The notes beneath the pieces were generated by a model. That model was not told where the DNA came from and did no database searches. It saw only the letters and a list, made by a program, of their open reading frames with translations. A DNA stretch of 64,000 nucleotides. Source: Puteibacter caeruleilacunae (GTDB taxonomy: Bacteria; Bacteroidota; Bacteroidia; Bacteroidales; Prolixibacteraceae). The position numbers and the translations under genes are program-made. The DNA is taken from contig SJCO01000002.1 in the NCBI GenBank assembly GCA_005217565.1, positions 186,001-250,000 of the forward strand, given 5' to 3'. Position 1 is the stretch's first letter, and every line of letters starts with the position of its first letter. Below are positions 53,286 through 62,150 of the stretch, piece by piece.

Positions 53286-54809
53286 TTAATACCTACCTAC
53301 CCTTTCAGGTCCTGTATCACTGCTCCTCATTGTGGCATCAAAACTAGCCTTCATCAGTTTGAACCTTATATCCTGATATTTCTTGTCATCCCATAAGTTG
53401 TGAAACTCATTGGGATCCTTGATCATGTCAAACAACTCCCCCTTTTCATGACCATGATACACCACCAACTTATACTGCTTATCGCGGTACATTGTAGCAT
53501 AACTTGCCTGCTGACCTGCTCCTACTGCTGCTCCATCATAGAATTCACTTCTCACAAAATCACGATGATAAGAAGGTTCTTTCACCCCTTTCAAAATTGG
53601 GAGTAGACTTTTACCTTGAATCCGCCCATTAACAGGTAATCCTGTAAGCTCAAGAATTGAAGGCACAATATCAGTCAACTCTACCAATGCATTACTCTGC
53701 ACATTTTCCTGGAATAATGGAGGATACCAGAAAATCAATGGCACACGTACCAGACTATCATAAAAACGACAACCTTTATTAATTAGTCCATGATCACCAG
53801 TCATGTCTCCATGATCTGATGTGAAAATGATCATGGTATTATTCAACTGACCAGTCTCTTTTAACACCTTCAACAACCGACCAATATTTTCATCAATCAA
53901 GTCGATTTGTGCCCAGTACTTCGCCAGTCGTATTTTATTCTCTTTATCAGAGTATTTTCGAGGCTTAGACTGAAACATGATATCATTAAATACACTCTTC
54001 TCCTTCAGGTCTGAATTCTTAAAAACAGGATCAGGAACCTCATCCAGATTGTATCGATCAACATACTCTTTTGGAGGATCAAATGGTCCGTGTGGATCAT
54101 AGATATTCAGACTAAACATCCACGGCCACTCTCTTCTTTCTTTAATAAAATCAATAGCTCTGTCGGTACACCAGGTGGTTTGATGATATTTAGCAGGCAC
54201 ATATCCTTTCTCTCGCTTTAACTGCATAATATCAATACCCCTTTCCCGATAATACCTTATATAATCATTCGCAGAGCCACTCTGATACGGACTATGACTA
54301 TAATGATACACCTGATAACCATCATCATCAGGACGCTTTTCTGGTCGGTTTGCCATAGCGGTTGACAAATGTAATTTTCCAGACATTCCACATTCATAAC
54401 CTGCATCCTTTAATGTTTTTGTCACCAAAGGAGCAGTTTCAGGCCAATAGGCAGCGCCATTCTTGGTTGCGTGAATTGTTGATGGGTACATACCTGTCAT
54501 AAAACTAGCACGACTAGGTGTACATAGTGGAGCCTGACAATGAGCTGAAGTAAAACTAACCCCCTCCTTCACCAAGCGATCAATATTGGGAGTCTTAACA
54601 TATGGATTCCCCAATGCTCCAATGGTATTCCACTTTTGCTGATCTGTGGTAATCCATAGAATATTAGGAGCATTACTTTTCACCTTTACAAACGGCACAC
54701 GCCACCTGCCTTTAGGCTCTGGTTTAACCTCCTTTTGTGCAAATCCACTTATTGCAAGCCCTGCTCCTAAAATCAAAGAACAAAGCATCTTTCGATTCGT
54801 AAATACCAT
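53286..54809 (-). CDS. S1-family secreted sulfatase
   Basis: The product has 507 residues from the ATG at 54809 (an upstream ATG at 54833 adds MVQKIVLD; the chosen start has the more AT-rich upstream and a normal signal peptide ending GFA before Gln). The formylglycine motif is CTPSRASFMTG (Cys96 in this numbering). Metal-site segments are WITTDQQKWNTIGALG and FTSDHGDMTGDHGLINKG. The DQQ start and HGLINKG are typical of the arylsulfatase/choline-sulfatase-like branch, unlike the iduronate-type genes next door. It is the first of four consecutive sulfatase genes in PUL D. Substrate position unknown. Confidence 0.92.
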   Translation of the reverse strand: MVFTNRKMLCSLILGAGLAISGFAQKEVKPEPKGRWRVPFVKVKSNAPNILWITTDQQKWNTIGALGNPYVKTPNIDRLVKEGVSFTSAHCQAPLCTPSRASFMTGMYPSTIHATKNGAAYWPETAPLVTKTLKDAGYECGMSGKLHLSTAMANRPEKRPDDDGYQVYHYSHSPYQSGSANDYIRYYRERGIDIMQLKREKGYVPAKYHQTTWCTDRAIDFIKERREWPWMFSLNIYDPHGPFDPPKEYVDRYNLDEVPDPVFKNSDLKEKSVFNDIMFQSKPRKYSDKENKIRLAKYWAQIDLIDENIGRLLKVLKETGQLNNTMIIFTSDHGDMTGDHGLINKGCRFYDSLVRVPLIFWYPPLFQENVQSNALVELTDIVPSILELTGLPVNGRIQGKSLLPILKGVKEPSYHRDFVRSEFYDGAAVGAGQQASYATMYRDKQYKLVVYHGHEKGELFDMIKDPNEFHNLWDDKKYQDIRFKLMKASFDATMRSSDTGPERVGRY

Positions 54810-54890
54810 ATCCAATACTATTTTTTGAACCATCTTCGAAAACGTAAAGAGTATCTATTTTCCTGATATAAACACAACATTACTTCAGTT

Positions 54891-56153
54891 TTACTTTTCG
54901 TAATGAGGTATAATTTGTGGATTTTCAGGATTCCAGATTCTTATTTCTGAACCGGTATCATTCTTTATAATGGACTGTCCTTGCTTCTTGATTTTCTTCA
55001 CCCGTGTATCCAAATCCTCCATTTTAAACCTAACCGACAAAATATAAGGAGCTTCTCCTCTATCCCAATGTCCATAGGTAGTACAAACAATTGTTCCATC
55101 TGACAATAATTCTCCGGCTGCATAACCTGTATCCCAACCTTTCTTATTGTCTTTCAGACGTACCCGATATTCTCCTTCATATCCATTCTTTATATCTTCC
55201 CAGGTACCAACCCAAGCACACCAATCACCATCGGTTGGAACAAATAGATTCCCTGGACGATGCTTAGGGGAAATATCTCGAAACTGAATCAATAATCTTC
55301 CATCATTCAAATACACTACCTGATGACGATCACCACAAAGAGAACCAGGCAGCGGACGAGGATCACTCCATGTTTTTCCTTCGTCAGTACTAAACATTAC
55401 CTGACTGTTATATCGTCGAGAGTTTTCACGCAATAACATCGCAATTTCTTTCTTATCCGCACTGTAAACTAATCCGGCTTCACAAACATGAATTTGTGCT
55501 GAGCGATAAACTTCTTCTTCATCACCCCAGGTAACTCCACCATCAGTAGATCTTACTTGAAATAACACCATTTCCTTACCATCTCGTCGATGAAAGGTTG
55601 CCAAATAATGTCCCTTTTCTTTTAAAGAAATGCAATCAGACATGGCCACAATACCTGAATAATTACCAATCTCTTTCAATTCACTCCAACTATCACCATT
55701 GTCCTCTGATACCGCCATTCGAATATGATTTTCACCCCAATCCTGACAGCCACTAAACATGATAATTCGCTTCTTTCCCTGGACATCAACAGTAGGATAT
55801 AATGTCGGCACCTCTTTACTTGTCACCCAATTTTCAGGTGTTGGAAGTCGATCGGACCACGTTTTACCTCCATCGATTGATTTCTTTAATACAATGCCCC
55901 CTTTGCCATGTCCTTTAGGAAATACACAGAATATTGTTTTACCATCCTCCAAAAGCACTGTAGTTGGATGTCCCAGGTATTGTCCTTTTTCTTTATCTAT
56001 AACAACCTGCATGGCAGACTCCTGATCTAAGTCAACAATAGGAAGATCAAAACCTTGTTTTCCCCAAACCGATACTTTTTCTTTACCCTTCGCCTGAGAA
56101 AATGTAGTAACCGACAAAGCGATTATTCCAGTGATTAATAACGTTCTTATCAT
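54891..56153 (-). CDS. Sialidase-fold BNR/Asp-box protein without the canonical RIP arginine
   Basis: The 420-residue product has a signal peptide (residues 1-20, ending SQA). Four Asp-boxes are visible: SIDGGKTW, SEDNGDSW, STDGGVTW and STDEGKTW, giving a six-bladed propeller. The position of YRIP in true sialidases reads LGHPTTVLLEDG, so the first carboxylate-binding Arg is replaced by His. A Glu (HVCEAGLV), an Arg (LLRENSRR) and a Tyr (TGYAAGELLSDG) sit where the other sialidase residues would be. It may be an exo-glycosidase for a different sugar acid or a modified sialic acid, or a binding protein. It starts 51 bases after susD behind a hairpin. The fold is clear; GH33 activity is doubtful. 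Confidence 0.75.
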   Translation of the reverse strand: MIRTLLITGIIALSVTTFSQAKGKEKVSVWGKQGFDLPIVDLDQESAMQVVIDKEKGQYLGHPTTVLLEDGKTIFCVFPKGHGKGGIVLKKSIDGGKTWSDRLPTPENWVTSKEVPTLYPTVDVQGKKRIIMFSGCQDWGENHIRMAVSEDNGDSWSELKEIGNYSGIVAMSDCISLKEKGHYLATFHRRDGKEMVLFQVRSTDGGVTWGDEEEVYRSAQIHVCEAGLVYSADKKEIAMLLRENSRRYNSQVMFSTDEGKTWSDPRPLPGSLCGDRHQVVYLNDGRLLIQFRDISPKHRPGNLFVPTDGDWCAWVGTWEDIKNGYEGEYRVRLKDNKKGWDTGYAAGELLSDGTIVCTTYGHWDRGEAPYILSVRFKMEDLDTRVKKIKKQGQSIIKNDTGSEIRIWNPENPQIIPHYEK

Positions 56154-56169
56154 GTTCTTATGGTTTAAA

Positions 56170-56193
56170 GGAGGAGATCAAAAGATCCCCTCC
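56170..56193 (-). other. Hairpin between susD and the BNR gene (PUL D)
   Basis: A 10-bp stem (56170-56179 with 56184-56193, one G-U pair on the transcript) has a UUUU loop. It lies 11 bases after the susD stop. Hairpins after susD commonly protect the susCD mRNA or lower downstream expression; here that is inference. Confidence 0.55.
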
Positions 56194-56204
56194 AATTGTT
56201 TATG

Positions 56205-57773
56205 TTATATTCCTGCGTATCCCGCGGTTTGTTCCAATAATTCGTTCTCTCTCAAATCATCATCACTAATAGGCCAATATAGCGGTGTTGTTTTTCCATT
56301 CAAGTTTGGCACTGTTTGATATACATCAATCAAACCATACTCATGTGCTCTGAACAAGTCATGCCAACGCTTCAGTTCTAGGAATAACTCTCTCCATCTC
56401 TCATCTAGAATTTCCTTCTCTACAGCTTGTTTTGACATATTCCCACTATAGTCTCCAGTATTTGCTCTATTGCGCACTTCATTTAAATCAGTAACAGCAC
56501 CATCAACATCTCCTTTTCCGGCTTTCGCTTCTGCCCTTAGTAATAGAATATCTGCCCAACGATAAATGATAATATCATCTTCATAAAAAACATCATCTTC
56601 CTCACTGAAGTAAGTTCCTAAAAACTTATGACATACAGGTAGACCTCCCAGCAACTTCTCAAACTGAGTAACTACACGAACACTACCATCATCATTCAAT
56701 CCAATACTATCACCTTCAATACTTCCTGTATTCCAATCTTCAACAGAAACACTGATTTCATCAATAATTTTCAATGCATATACAACATTAGTCTTTCTTC
56801 GAATATCATCCTCATTACCAGCATACATCTCAATGAATTCAGGACTAGGAGCATAAACATGTCTTGAATTACTTGTCTGCTTCGAAGCATTAGTCTTATC
56901 AATATTGTATGATGCAGCAACATTTGATAGTCTTGAATGTAAATTACGCCCGTACATATAATGCTGTTCATCTTTATCAAAATGAATTGTCAATACAAGC
57001 TCATTATTGTTCTTATTAGATGAAGAAAAAACAGCTGCATAATCATCTAACAAACCAACTCCAGATGCTTCCACCTGATCTGCACAACCAATAATATCAT
57101 CCCATGATACATCACTAACCTTCAATACTTTTTTCTGCCATAGTAATACATCTGTTTTTAAAGCATAAGCAGCAGGTTTTGACCATAAGTTTTTACTATC
57201 GTATCCATCGTCAGGAAACAACTGAATTGCTTCATTGATATCCATCACAATCTGTTCAGCTACTTTATTTACTTCAGTTCTACCAATAAGTTCGGTAATA
57301 CCATTTTCAAAAGGTTCCAATATCAATGGAACATCTCCGAACGTCTTGATCAAGTTGAAATAAGTATGGGCCCTCATTAGCAGAGCTTCAGCCTTAATAT
57401 TGGCAATTAATGACGTATTGTCCTCTTCAAATAATGTTGCATTTTTATACAATAGATTAAAATGATACAACGCATTATAGCGATCGGTCATATCAAGCGT
57501 ATGATCCTTATCTAACTCTTGAGCCCAGGCACTTGATGTTGGTCCGATAGATCCAGCAACAAAACTATCCCCTCGATCTTCTCCTAAGTATGTTGAGTTG
57601 TTGATATCCCTAAACTTGTCATAACAACCCGACCGATATGCCACTATATCATCAATAGTTTTCCAGTAACCATTACTTACAATTGATGATTCAGGTGCTA
57701 CATCCAGAAAATTATCACATCCACAGAATAAGCTCATCAATATTATGCAACTGATTATATGTATTCTTTTCAT
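56205..57773 (-). CDS. SusD/RagB-family nutrient-binding lipoprotein (PUL D)
   Basis: The product has 522 residues. A lipoprotein signal ends at FCGC (Cys about 19), followed by DNFLDVAPESS. TPR-like RAHTYFNLIKTFGDVPLIL, YRWADILLLRAEAKAGKGD, LNEVRNRANTGD and EKEILDERWRELFLELKRWH (a SusD C-terminal block) are present. It is about 120 residues shorter than the PUL B and C proteins and belongs to another SusD branch. It starts 10 bases after the susC stop. In this operon it should bind sialylated or sulfated oligosaccharide at the surface before SusC import. Confidence 0.95.
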   Translation of the reverse strand: MKRIHIISCIILMSLFCGCDNFLDVAPESSIVSNGYWKTIDDIVAYRSGCYDKFRDINNSTYLGEDRGDSFVAGSIGPTSSAWAQELDKDHTLDMTDRYNALYHFNLLYKNATLFEEDNTSLIANIKAEALLMRAHTYFNLIKTFGDVPLILEPFENGITELIGRTEVNKVAEQIVMDINEAIQLFPDDGYDSKNLWSKPAAYALKTDVLLWQKKVLKVSDVSWDDIIGCADQVEASGVGLLDDYAAVFSSSNKNNNELVLTIHFDKDEQHYMYGRNLHSRLSNVAASYNIDKTNASKQTSNSRHVYAPSPEFIEMYAGNEDDIRRKTNVVYALKIIDEISVSVEDWNTGSIEGDSIGLNDDGSVRVVTQFEKLLGGLPVCHKFLGTYFSEEDDVFYEDDIIIYRWADILLLRAEAKAGKGDVDGAVTDLNEVRNRANTGDYSGNMSKQAVEKEILDERWRELFLELKRWHDLFRAHEYGLIDVYQTVPNLNGKTTPLYWPISDDDLRENELLEQTAGYAGI

Positions 57774-57783
57774 GACCCTAGTT

Positions 57784-60700
57784 TTAGAAAGTTATTTTTG
57801 TTGTAAAGTTTACTTGAAATGGTCTAGGATAAACATCACCTTCATAACCACCGTAATGTTCTGGAGTAAGACCGTCAAACGCAGTTAGATATCCAAGATT
57901 ATATAGACCTAACTGGAAATTCACATTTCTGAAAGGAGATTTTTTTACAATTGACTCTGGTAAATTGTATGACATTGAAATCTCGGTTAATGCTAAATAA
58001 TCACCTTTACTCACATAAGCGTTATTATCTGTGGCATTTCCACTATTGTTACCAATTGGAGACAAACGGAAGTGATTACGGTATCCATTGTCCCAGTCAG
58101 ATGCTGCATTGTAACGAGGATACTTTGCTTTTGAAGGATCATATCCATGAAAAGGAGCCAACTCCTGTGGCCACCAAATCTTTCCATTTGTTACATCTTC
58201 ACTCGTAGCTACACGATTTCGGGCATTACCATTCATTCGAGCTTTCCATCCATTAGCAATGATATGTCCCATTGCATAGTTCATAACTACTCTCAGTGAT
58301 AATCCCTTATATTCGAATGAGTTTACAATAGAACCAACCTTATCAGGATTAGCATATCCCTCAAATACCAAATCATTGTAATCAATGATACCATCTTTAT
58401 TTAGATCATTCCAATTCGCATCACCTGCATGTTTGGCTTTACCTAGCTTGCTTCCTGAAACTAGCTTATCGACTGGAGCATTGGCAGCCTCTGCATCTGT
58501 TTGATAAATACCAATCATATCAAACATCCAACGTTGTCCTAATCGTTCTCCTTCAGCAGTACCACCGACTTCATGATATTCACCTCGCTTAGGATCATAA
58601 ACTGTACGTCCTCCAATACGATTTTTCTCCTTTCCATTTTCCGGAAGTTTCAAGACAAATGTTCTGTTCATAGAGAATGTTAAATCAACATTCCATTTGA
58701 ATTCAGATTTCCCCAGGACTTTGGCATTTACTCCAATCTCAAATCCTTTATTCTGAACAGTTCCAACATTACTCGTAATCGTATTAAAACCAGTCTGTGC
58801 AGCTAATGGCAATCCTGTTAATCGATCTTTAGTTCTTTTATCATAGTAATCAAAGAATAACGTATGCTTATTATTCAATAATCCCATATCAAAACCTATA
58901 TCCAATGAACTAGTAGACTCCCAAAGAAGTGTAGGATTAGGTATAGTTGTATTCAATACTCCAGATCCTCCAAGGTAATTGTATCCTGTTTTATAGGCTC
59001 CTTGAGTTGCACTTACTGAAATGTTATCATTTCCTGCTGATCCCCAACTGACACGTGGTTTGAATGAAGAAATATATCTTGCAACTCCCAGACTCTTCCA
59101 GAACTTTTCTTTATGTACATTCCATCCTGCTGATACTGCTCCAAACACTGCATGCTTATTTTCTTCAGCAAAAACAGAAGAACCATCTAAACGCACACTT
59201 CCGGTAAACAAGTAGCGATCATCATAAGCGTATGTTGCTCTTGCAAAAGCACTAGCAATAGTTCCTCTTCCAATTTCACTACTTACTCTTTCATCTTCAG
59301 TTTTTGCCGCATTCAGTGTTGCAATATTATCGGTCGCAGCATTCTTTCCACTTCCCGATAACTTATAGCTCTTTTCTTTGGTAGCATTCACTCCTGCAAC
59401 TACATTTACAGCATGAAGTTTATTGAATGTTTTGTCATAAGTCAATACTCCATCAACCATCCACTGCCAGTATGAGTTGTATGTATTATTCATCGGTCTG
59501 TTAGTCACATAGGAATTGTACTTTTCAAATGACTGATACAGAGACTCCGATCGATAGTATGAACCAGAAGGCTTAAAGTGAAGATCTGGAGCAATCTCCC
59601 AATCTAATCCGAAACGATAGGTATATCGAGTTATCTCATCTGAAATTTTCTTGTATTCTCTAGCGTGTAGGATATTTCGAGGAGAACCACCACCTTCTCC
59701 AATAGAAGGTAATCCTGCATCGGTATACATTCTTACAGTATGTGGTAGACGAGCGGATCGGTTAGTATCGCTATTCGTACTTCCCCAACGATCTCTAGTA
59801 CTCAAAGACACTCCATAGCTAGATGTTAGGTTATCAAATATTTTGTATGAGCCATTAAAGTTTAATGAATAACGACGATAACCTGTTTTGTAAAGCAATC
59901 CATCATCGTATACAAATCCTAAATTGGCATAATATGTTGATCGATCATTCCCTCCCTGAAGAGTTAGGTTGGTTTCGTTGGTTAATCCATTATCGAACAT
60001 CACATCTTGATAGTGATTATCTTTAAAAATAATAGTCTTACCTGTTACAGGATCTGTCATCGTTTCGAATCCCTGGTTATTTATCAGATTATCAACATAG
60101 CCCTGTCCTTCAACTTCTGTAAGAACATCCAAAAATTCCACTGTTCCCACAGCATTTCCATAACCAGTGCCCTGCTTTCCTTTGTAATTTGCATTTCCTG
60201 TTCCATACGCATATGACGGATTACTTAATCGAGTTAACGTATGTTCAGTATCCAATGCCTGATTCGCAGCATTACGAGAAGCCCAAATATAATCTCGTGC
60301 CGAAGACATAGAAAACCTTCTATTCTGACTTGAACGTGTAATTCCATGCTTCAAAATGATACTTCCACGACCCTTCTTTCCTCCTTTTGTCGTAATCAAA
60401 ACAACACCATTTGCTGCTCGCGCACCATAAATAGAGGCAGCTGCAGCATCCTTTAATACTTGCATTGTTTCAATATCCTCAGGATTTAAATCATTCATGT
60501 TGCTTCTGGTCACTCCATCAATAACATACAACGGACCATCATTCCCAGGAGATGTAGACGAACCTCCGCGAATAATAACAGAGGGAACAGCTCCCGGCTG
60601 TCCGGAATTCACCCTAACATCTAATCCTGCTACCTTCCCCTGCAATGCAACCATTGCATTACTAGTTGTTGTAGCTGTGATCTCATCATCATCAACCTTT

Positions 60701-61119
60701 GCAATTGATGAAGTAATCGTTGCACGAGATTGCTTTCCATACCCCACGGCAATCACTTCCTCAAGACCAATGACAGAAGATTTCAACTTAACATCGATAG
60801 TTCGTTGACCTTTTACTTCGACCTCTTGAGGCTGCATCCCAACAAACGAGAACACCAAAACTGATGAATCATCTTTAACATTAATAGAATACACTCCATC
60901 AATATTCGTCACAATACCATTCGTTGTACCTTTTTCAACAACTGTTACTCCAGGTAATAACTGCCCCGAATCATCTTTCACCTTTCCTTTCACTGTTATT
61001 TCCTGTGCATGCACTAAGCTTATACTGCACACAAAAACAAAGAAATAAGCTGCAAGAGCCTTACTCCAATGAGTATTCCTCTTTGAACTTCTTTTGTTTG
61101 CAAAAAAAGATTTTCTCAT
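57784..61119 (-). CDS. SusC-family TonB-dependent receptor (PUL D)
   Basis: The product has 1111 residues. A long basic head (MRKSFFANKRSSKRNTHWSK) leads into the hydrophobic signal (ALAAYFFVFVCSISLVHA). CarboxypepD_reg-like domain about 43-115 (VKDDSGQLLPGVTVVEKGTT), TonB-box region (LEEVIAVGYGKQSRATITSS), plug (ASIYGARAANGVVLITTKGG) and a barrel ending VNFTTKITF. There is no STN domain and no sigma/FecR pair beside it, so control differs from PULs B and C. It lies 105 bases after nanA; that gap contains a UUGGCG hexaloop hairpin. It should import the fragments made by the sulfatases and sialidase encoded downstream. Confidence 0.95.
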   Translation of the reverse strand: MRKSFFANKRSSKRNTHWSKALAAYFFVFVCSISLVHAQEITVKGKVKDDSGQLLPGVTVVEKGTTNGIVTNIDGVYSINVKDDSSVLVFSFVGMQPQEVEVKGQRTIDVKLKSSVIGLEEVIAVGYGKQSRATITSSIAKVDDDEITATTTSNAMVALQGKVAGLDVRVNSGQPGAVPSVIIRGGSSTSPGNDGPLYVIDGVTRSNMNDLNPEDIETMQVLKDAAAASIYGARAANGVVLITTKGGKKGRGSIILKHGITRSSQNRRFSMSSARDYIWASRNAANQALDTEHTLTRLSNPSYAYGTGNANYKGKQGTGYGNAVGTVEFLDVLTEVEGQGYVDNLINNQGFETMTDPVTGKTIIFKDNHYQDVMFDNGLTNETNLTLQGGNDRSTYYANLGFVYDDGLLYKTGYRRYSLNFNGSYKIFDNLTSSYGVSLSTRDRWGSTNSDTNRSARLPHTVRMYTDAGLPSIGEGGGSPRNILHAREYKKISDEITRYTYRFGLDWEIAPDLHFKPSGSYYRSESLYQSFEKYNSYVTNRPMNNTYNSYWQWMVDGVLTYDKTFNKLHAVNVVAGVNATKEKSYKLSGSGKNAATDNIATLNAAKTEDERVSSEIGRGTIASAFARATYAYDDRYLFTGSVRLDGSSVFAEENKHAVFGAVSAGWNVHKEKFWKSLGVARYISSFKPRVSWGSAGNDNISVSATQGAYKTGYNYLGGSGVLNTTIPNPTLLWESTSSLDIGFDMGLLNNKHTLFFDYYDKRTKDRLTGLPLAAQTGFNTITSNVGTVQNKGFEIGVNAKVLGKSEFKWNVDLTFSMNRTFVLKLPENGKEKNRIGGRTVYDPKRGEYHEVGGTAEGERLGQRWMFDMIGIYQTDAEAANAPVDKLVSGSKLGKAKHAGDANWNDLNKDGIIDYNDLVFEGYANPDKVGSIVNSFEYKGLSLRVVMNYAMGHIIANGWKARMNGNARNRVATSEDVTNGKIWWPQELAPFHGYDPSKAKYPRYNAASDWDNGYRNHFRLSPIGNNSGNATDNNAYVSKGDYLALTEISMSYNLPESIVKKSPFRNVNFQLGLYNLGYLTAFDGLTPEHYGGYEGDVYPRPFQVNFTTKITF

Positions 61120-61150
61120 CTTTGATTAGTTTAAATTAGTATTTAAGCTT

Positions 61151-61195
61151 GAGGGAATCAGGACTTGTCGCCAAACAATATGCTCTGGTTCCCTC
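61151..61195 (-). promoter_or_regulatory. UUGGCG hexaloop hairpin before susC (PUL D)
   Basis: The outer stem GAGGGAA-x-CAG pairs with CUG-x-UUCCCUC (61151-61161 with 61185-61195, one C-A mismatch on the transcript). After an internal loop, UUGU/ACAA (61165-61168 with 61175-61178) closes the loop UUGGCG (61169-61174). It ends 31 bases before the susC ATG, the same distance as in PULs B and C. Confidence 0.62.
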
Positions 61196-61224
61196 TTTAA
61201 TTTCGTCTAGTTTATTGTTTTTAC

Positions 61225-62130
61225 TTAGGAGAAGAAATCAATCTCTTCCAGTGCTAATCTTAATCTGAATGATTCTTCTTTTGTAAATGGTTTTATTGGA
61301 ATTCGACATGGTCCACAAGGAATACCAATAAGATTTAAAATCTCTTTACCTGCACGAACACCTCCGCCAAATTGAATCAAAACTTCAACTACTTTTACAG
61401 AATATGCCTGAAGCGATTGTGCCAAGGAAATGTTACCTTCACTGTAAGCATTCCTGATATCTTGATAAACCGATGCCAGATAATTATAAGTACTTCCAAC
61501 TGCTGCTTTAGCTCCTAAACTTAATCCACAAAGTAAAATCTCATCATACCCGTGCATAATTTCAAACTTACCATCGCATACAGCCTGACATTGCTGCATT
61601 TCCATCAAATCAAAATGAGTAAACTTGATACCTGCAAGATTTGGGATCACAGGATCTGCCTTCAATAGGAACTCTTTCATTGATACACGAACATTGGAAG
61701 TTGCAGGCATGTGATAGTAATAAAATGGAATGTTTTCACATGCAGCAGCGATATGCTTACAATAGTCAACCAAAGAGTCAACATCACTGGGAGGCAAGAA
61801 TACTGGTCCCATGGAGCCAACTGCATCAGCTCCTCGCTCTTGTGCATGAGCAGCAAGCTCAGCAGCAGAAACGTAAGATGTCGATCCTACATGAACAATC
61901 ACCTTAAAATCATCACTTCTATATTTTAACCATTCCTCAGCAACGAGCTTACGCTCTGCATCTGTCATCAACATTCCTTCACCTGTTGTTCCACAGATAA
62001 AAACACCAGCCAATCCATCAGCTTTTAATTTGGCGGCGTATTTTTCTACTACACTCAAATTAAGACTTCCGTCTTCGTTCATTGGAGTGAAAGGGGCTGC
62101 AATTAGCCCGTCCACGTTTAATTTACACAT
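61225..62130 (-). CDS. nanA: N-acetylneuraminate lyase
   Basis: The 301-residue cytoplasmic aldolase of the dihydrodipicolinate-synthase superfamily splits sialic acid into N-acetylmannosamine and pyruvate. GTTGEG (47-52) binds the carboxylate. IPFYYYHMP (134-142) holds the Tyr relay, and LAGIKFTHFD (165-174) carries the Schiff-base Lys169; the FTHFD context after Lys is the lyase type rather than the DapA type. Late GAKAAVGSTYN and the FGGGVRAGKEIL stretch also fit. It sits between the kelch-symporter gene (20 bases) and susC (105 bases), so scavenging and breakdown are on one transcript. No start ambiguity: MCKLNVDGLIAAPFTPM is typical. Confidence 0.94.
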   Translation of the reverse strand: MCKLNVDGLIAAPFTPMNEDGSLNLSVVEKYAAKLKADGLAGVFICGTTGEGMLMTDAERKLVAEEWLKYRSDDFKVIVHVGSTSYVSAAELAAHAQERGADAVGSMGPVFLPPSDVDSLVDYCKHIAAACENIPFYYYHMPATSNVRVSMKEFLLKADPVIPNLAGIKFTHFDLMEMQQCQAVCDGKFEIMHGYDEILLCGLSLGAKAAVGSTYNYLASVYQDIRNAYSEGNISLAQSLQAYSVKVVEVLIQFGGGVRAGKEILNLIGIPCGPCRIPIKPFTKEESFRLRLALEEIDFFS

Positions 62131-62150
62131 ACAAAATATTCTAAGTATTT

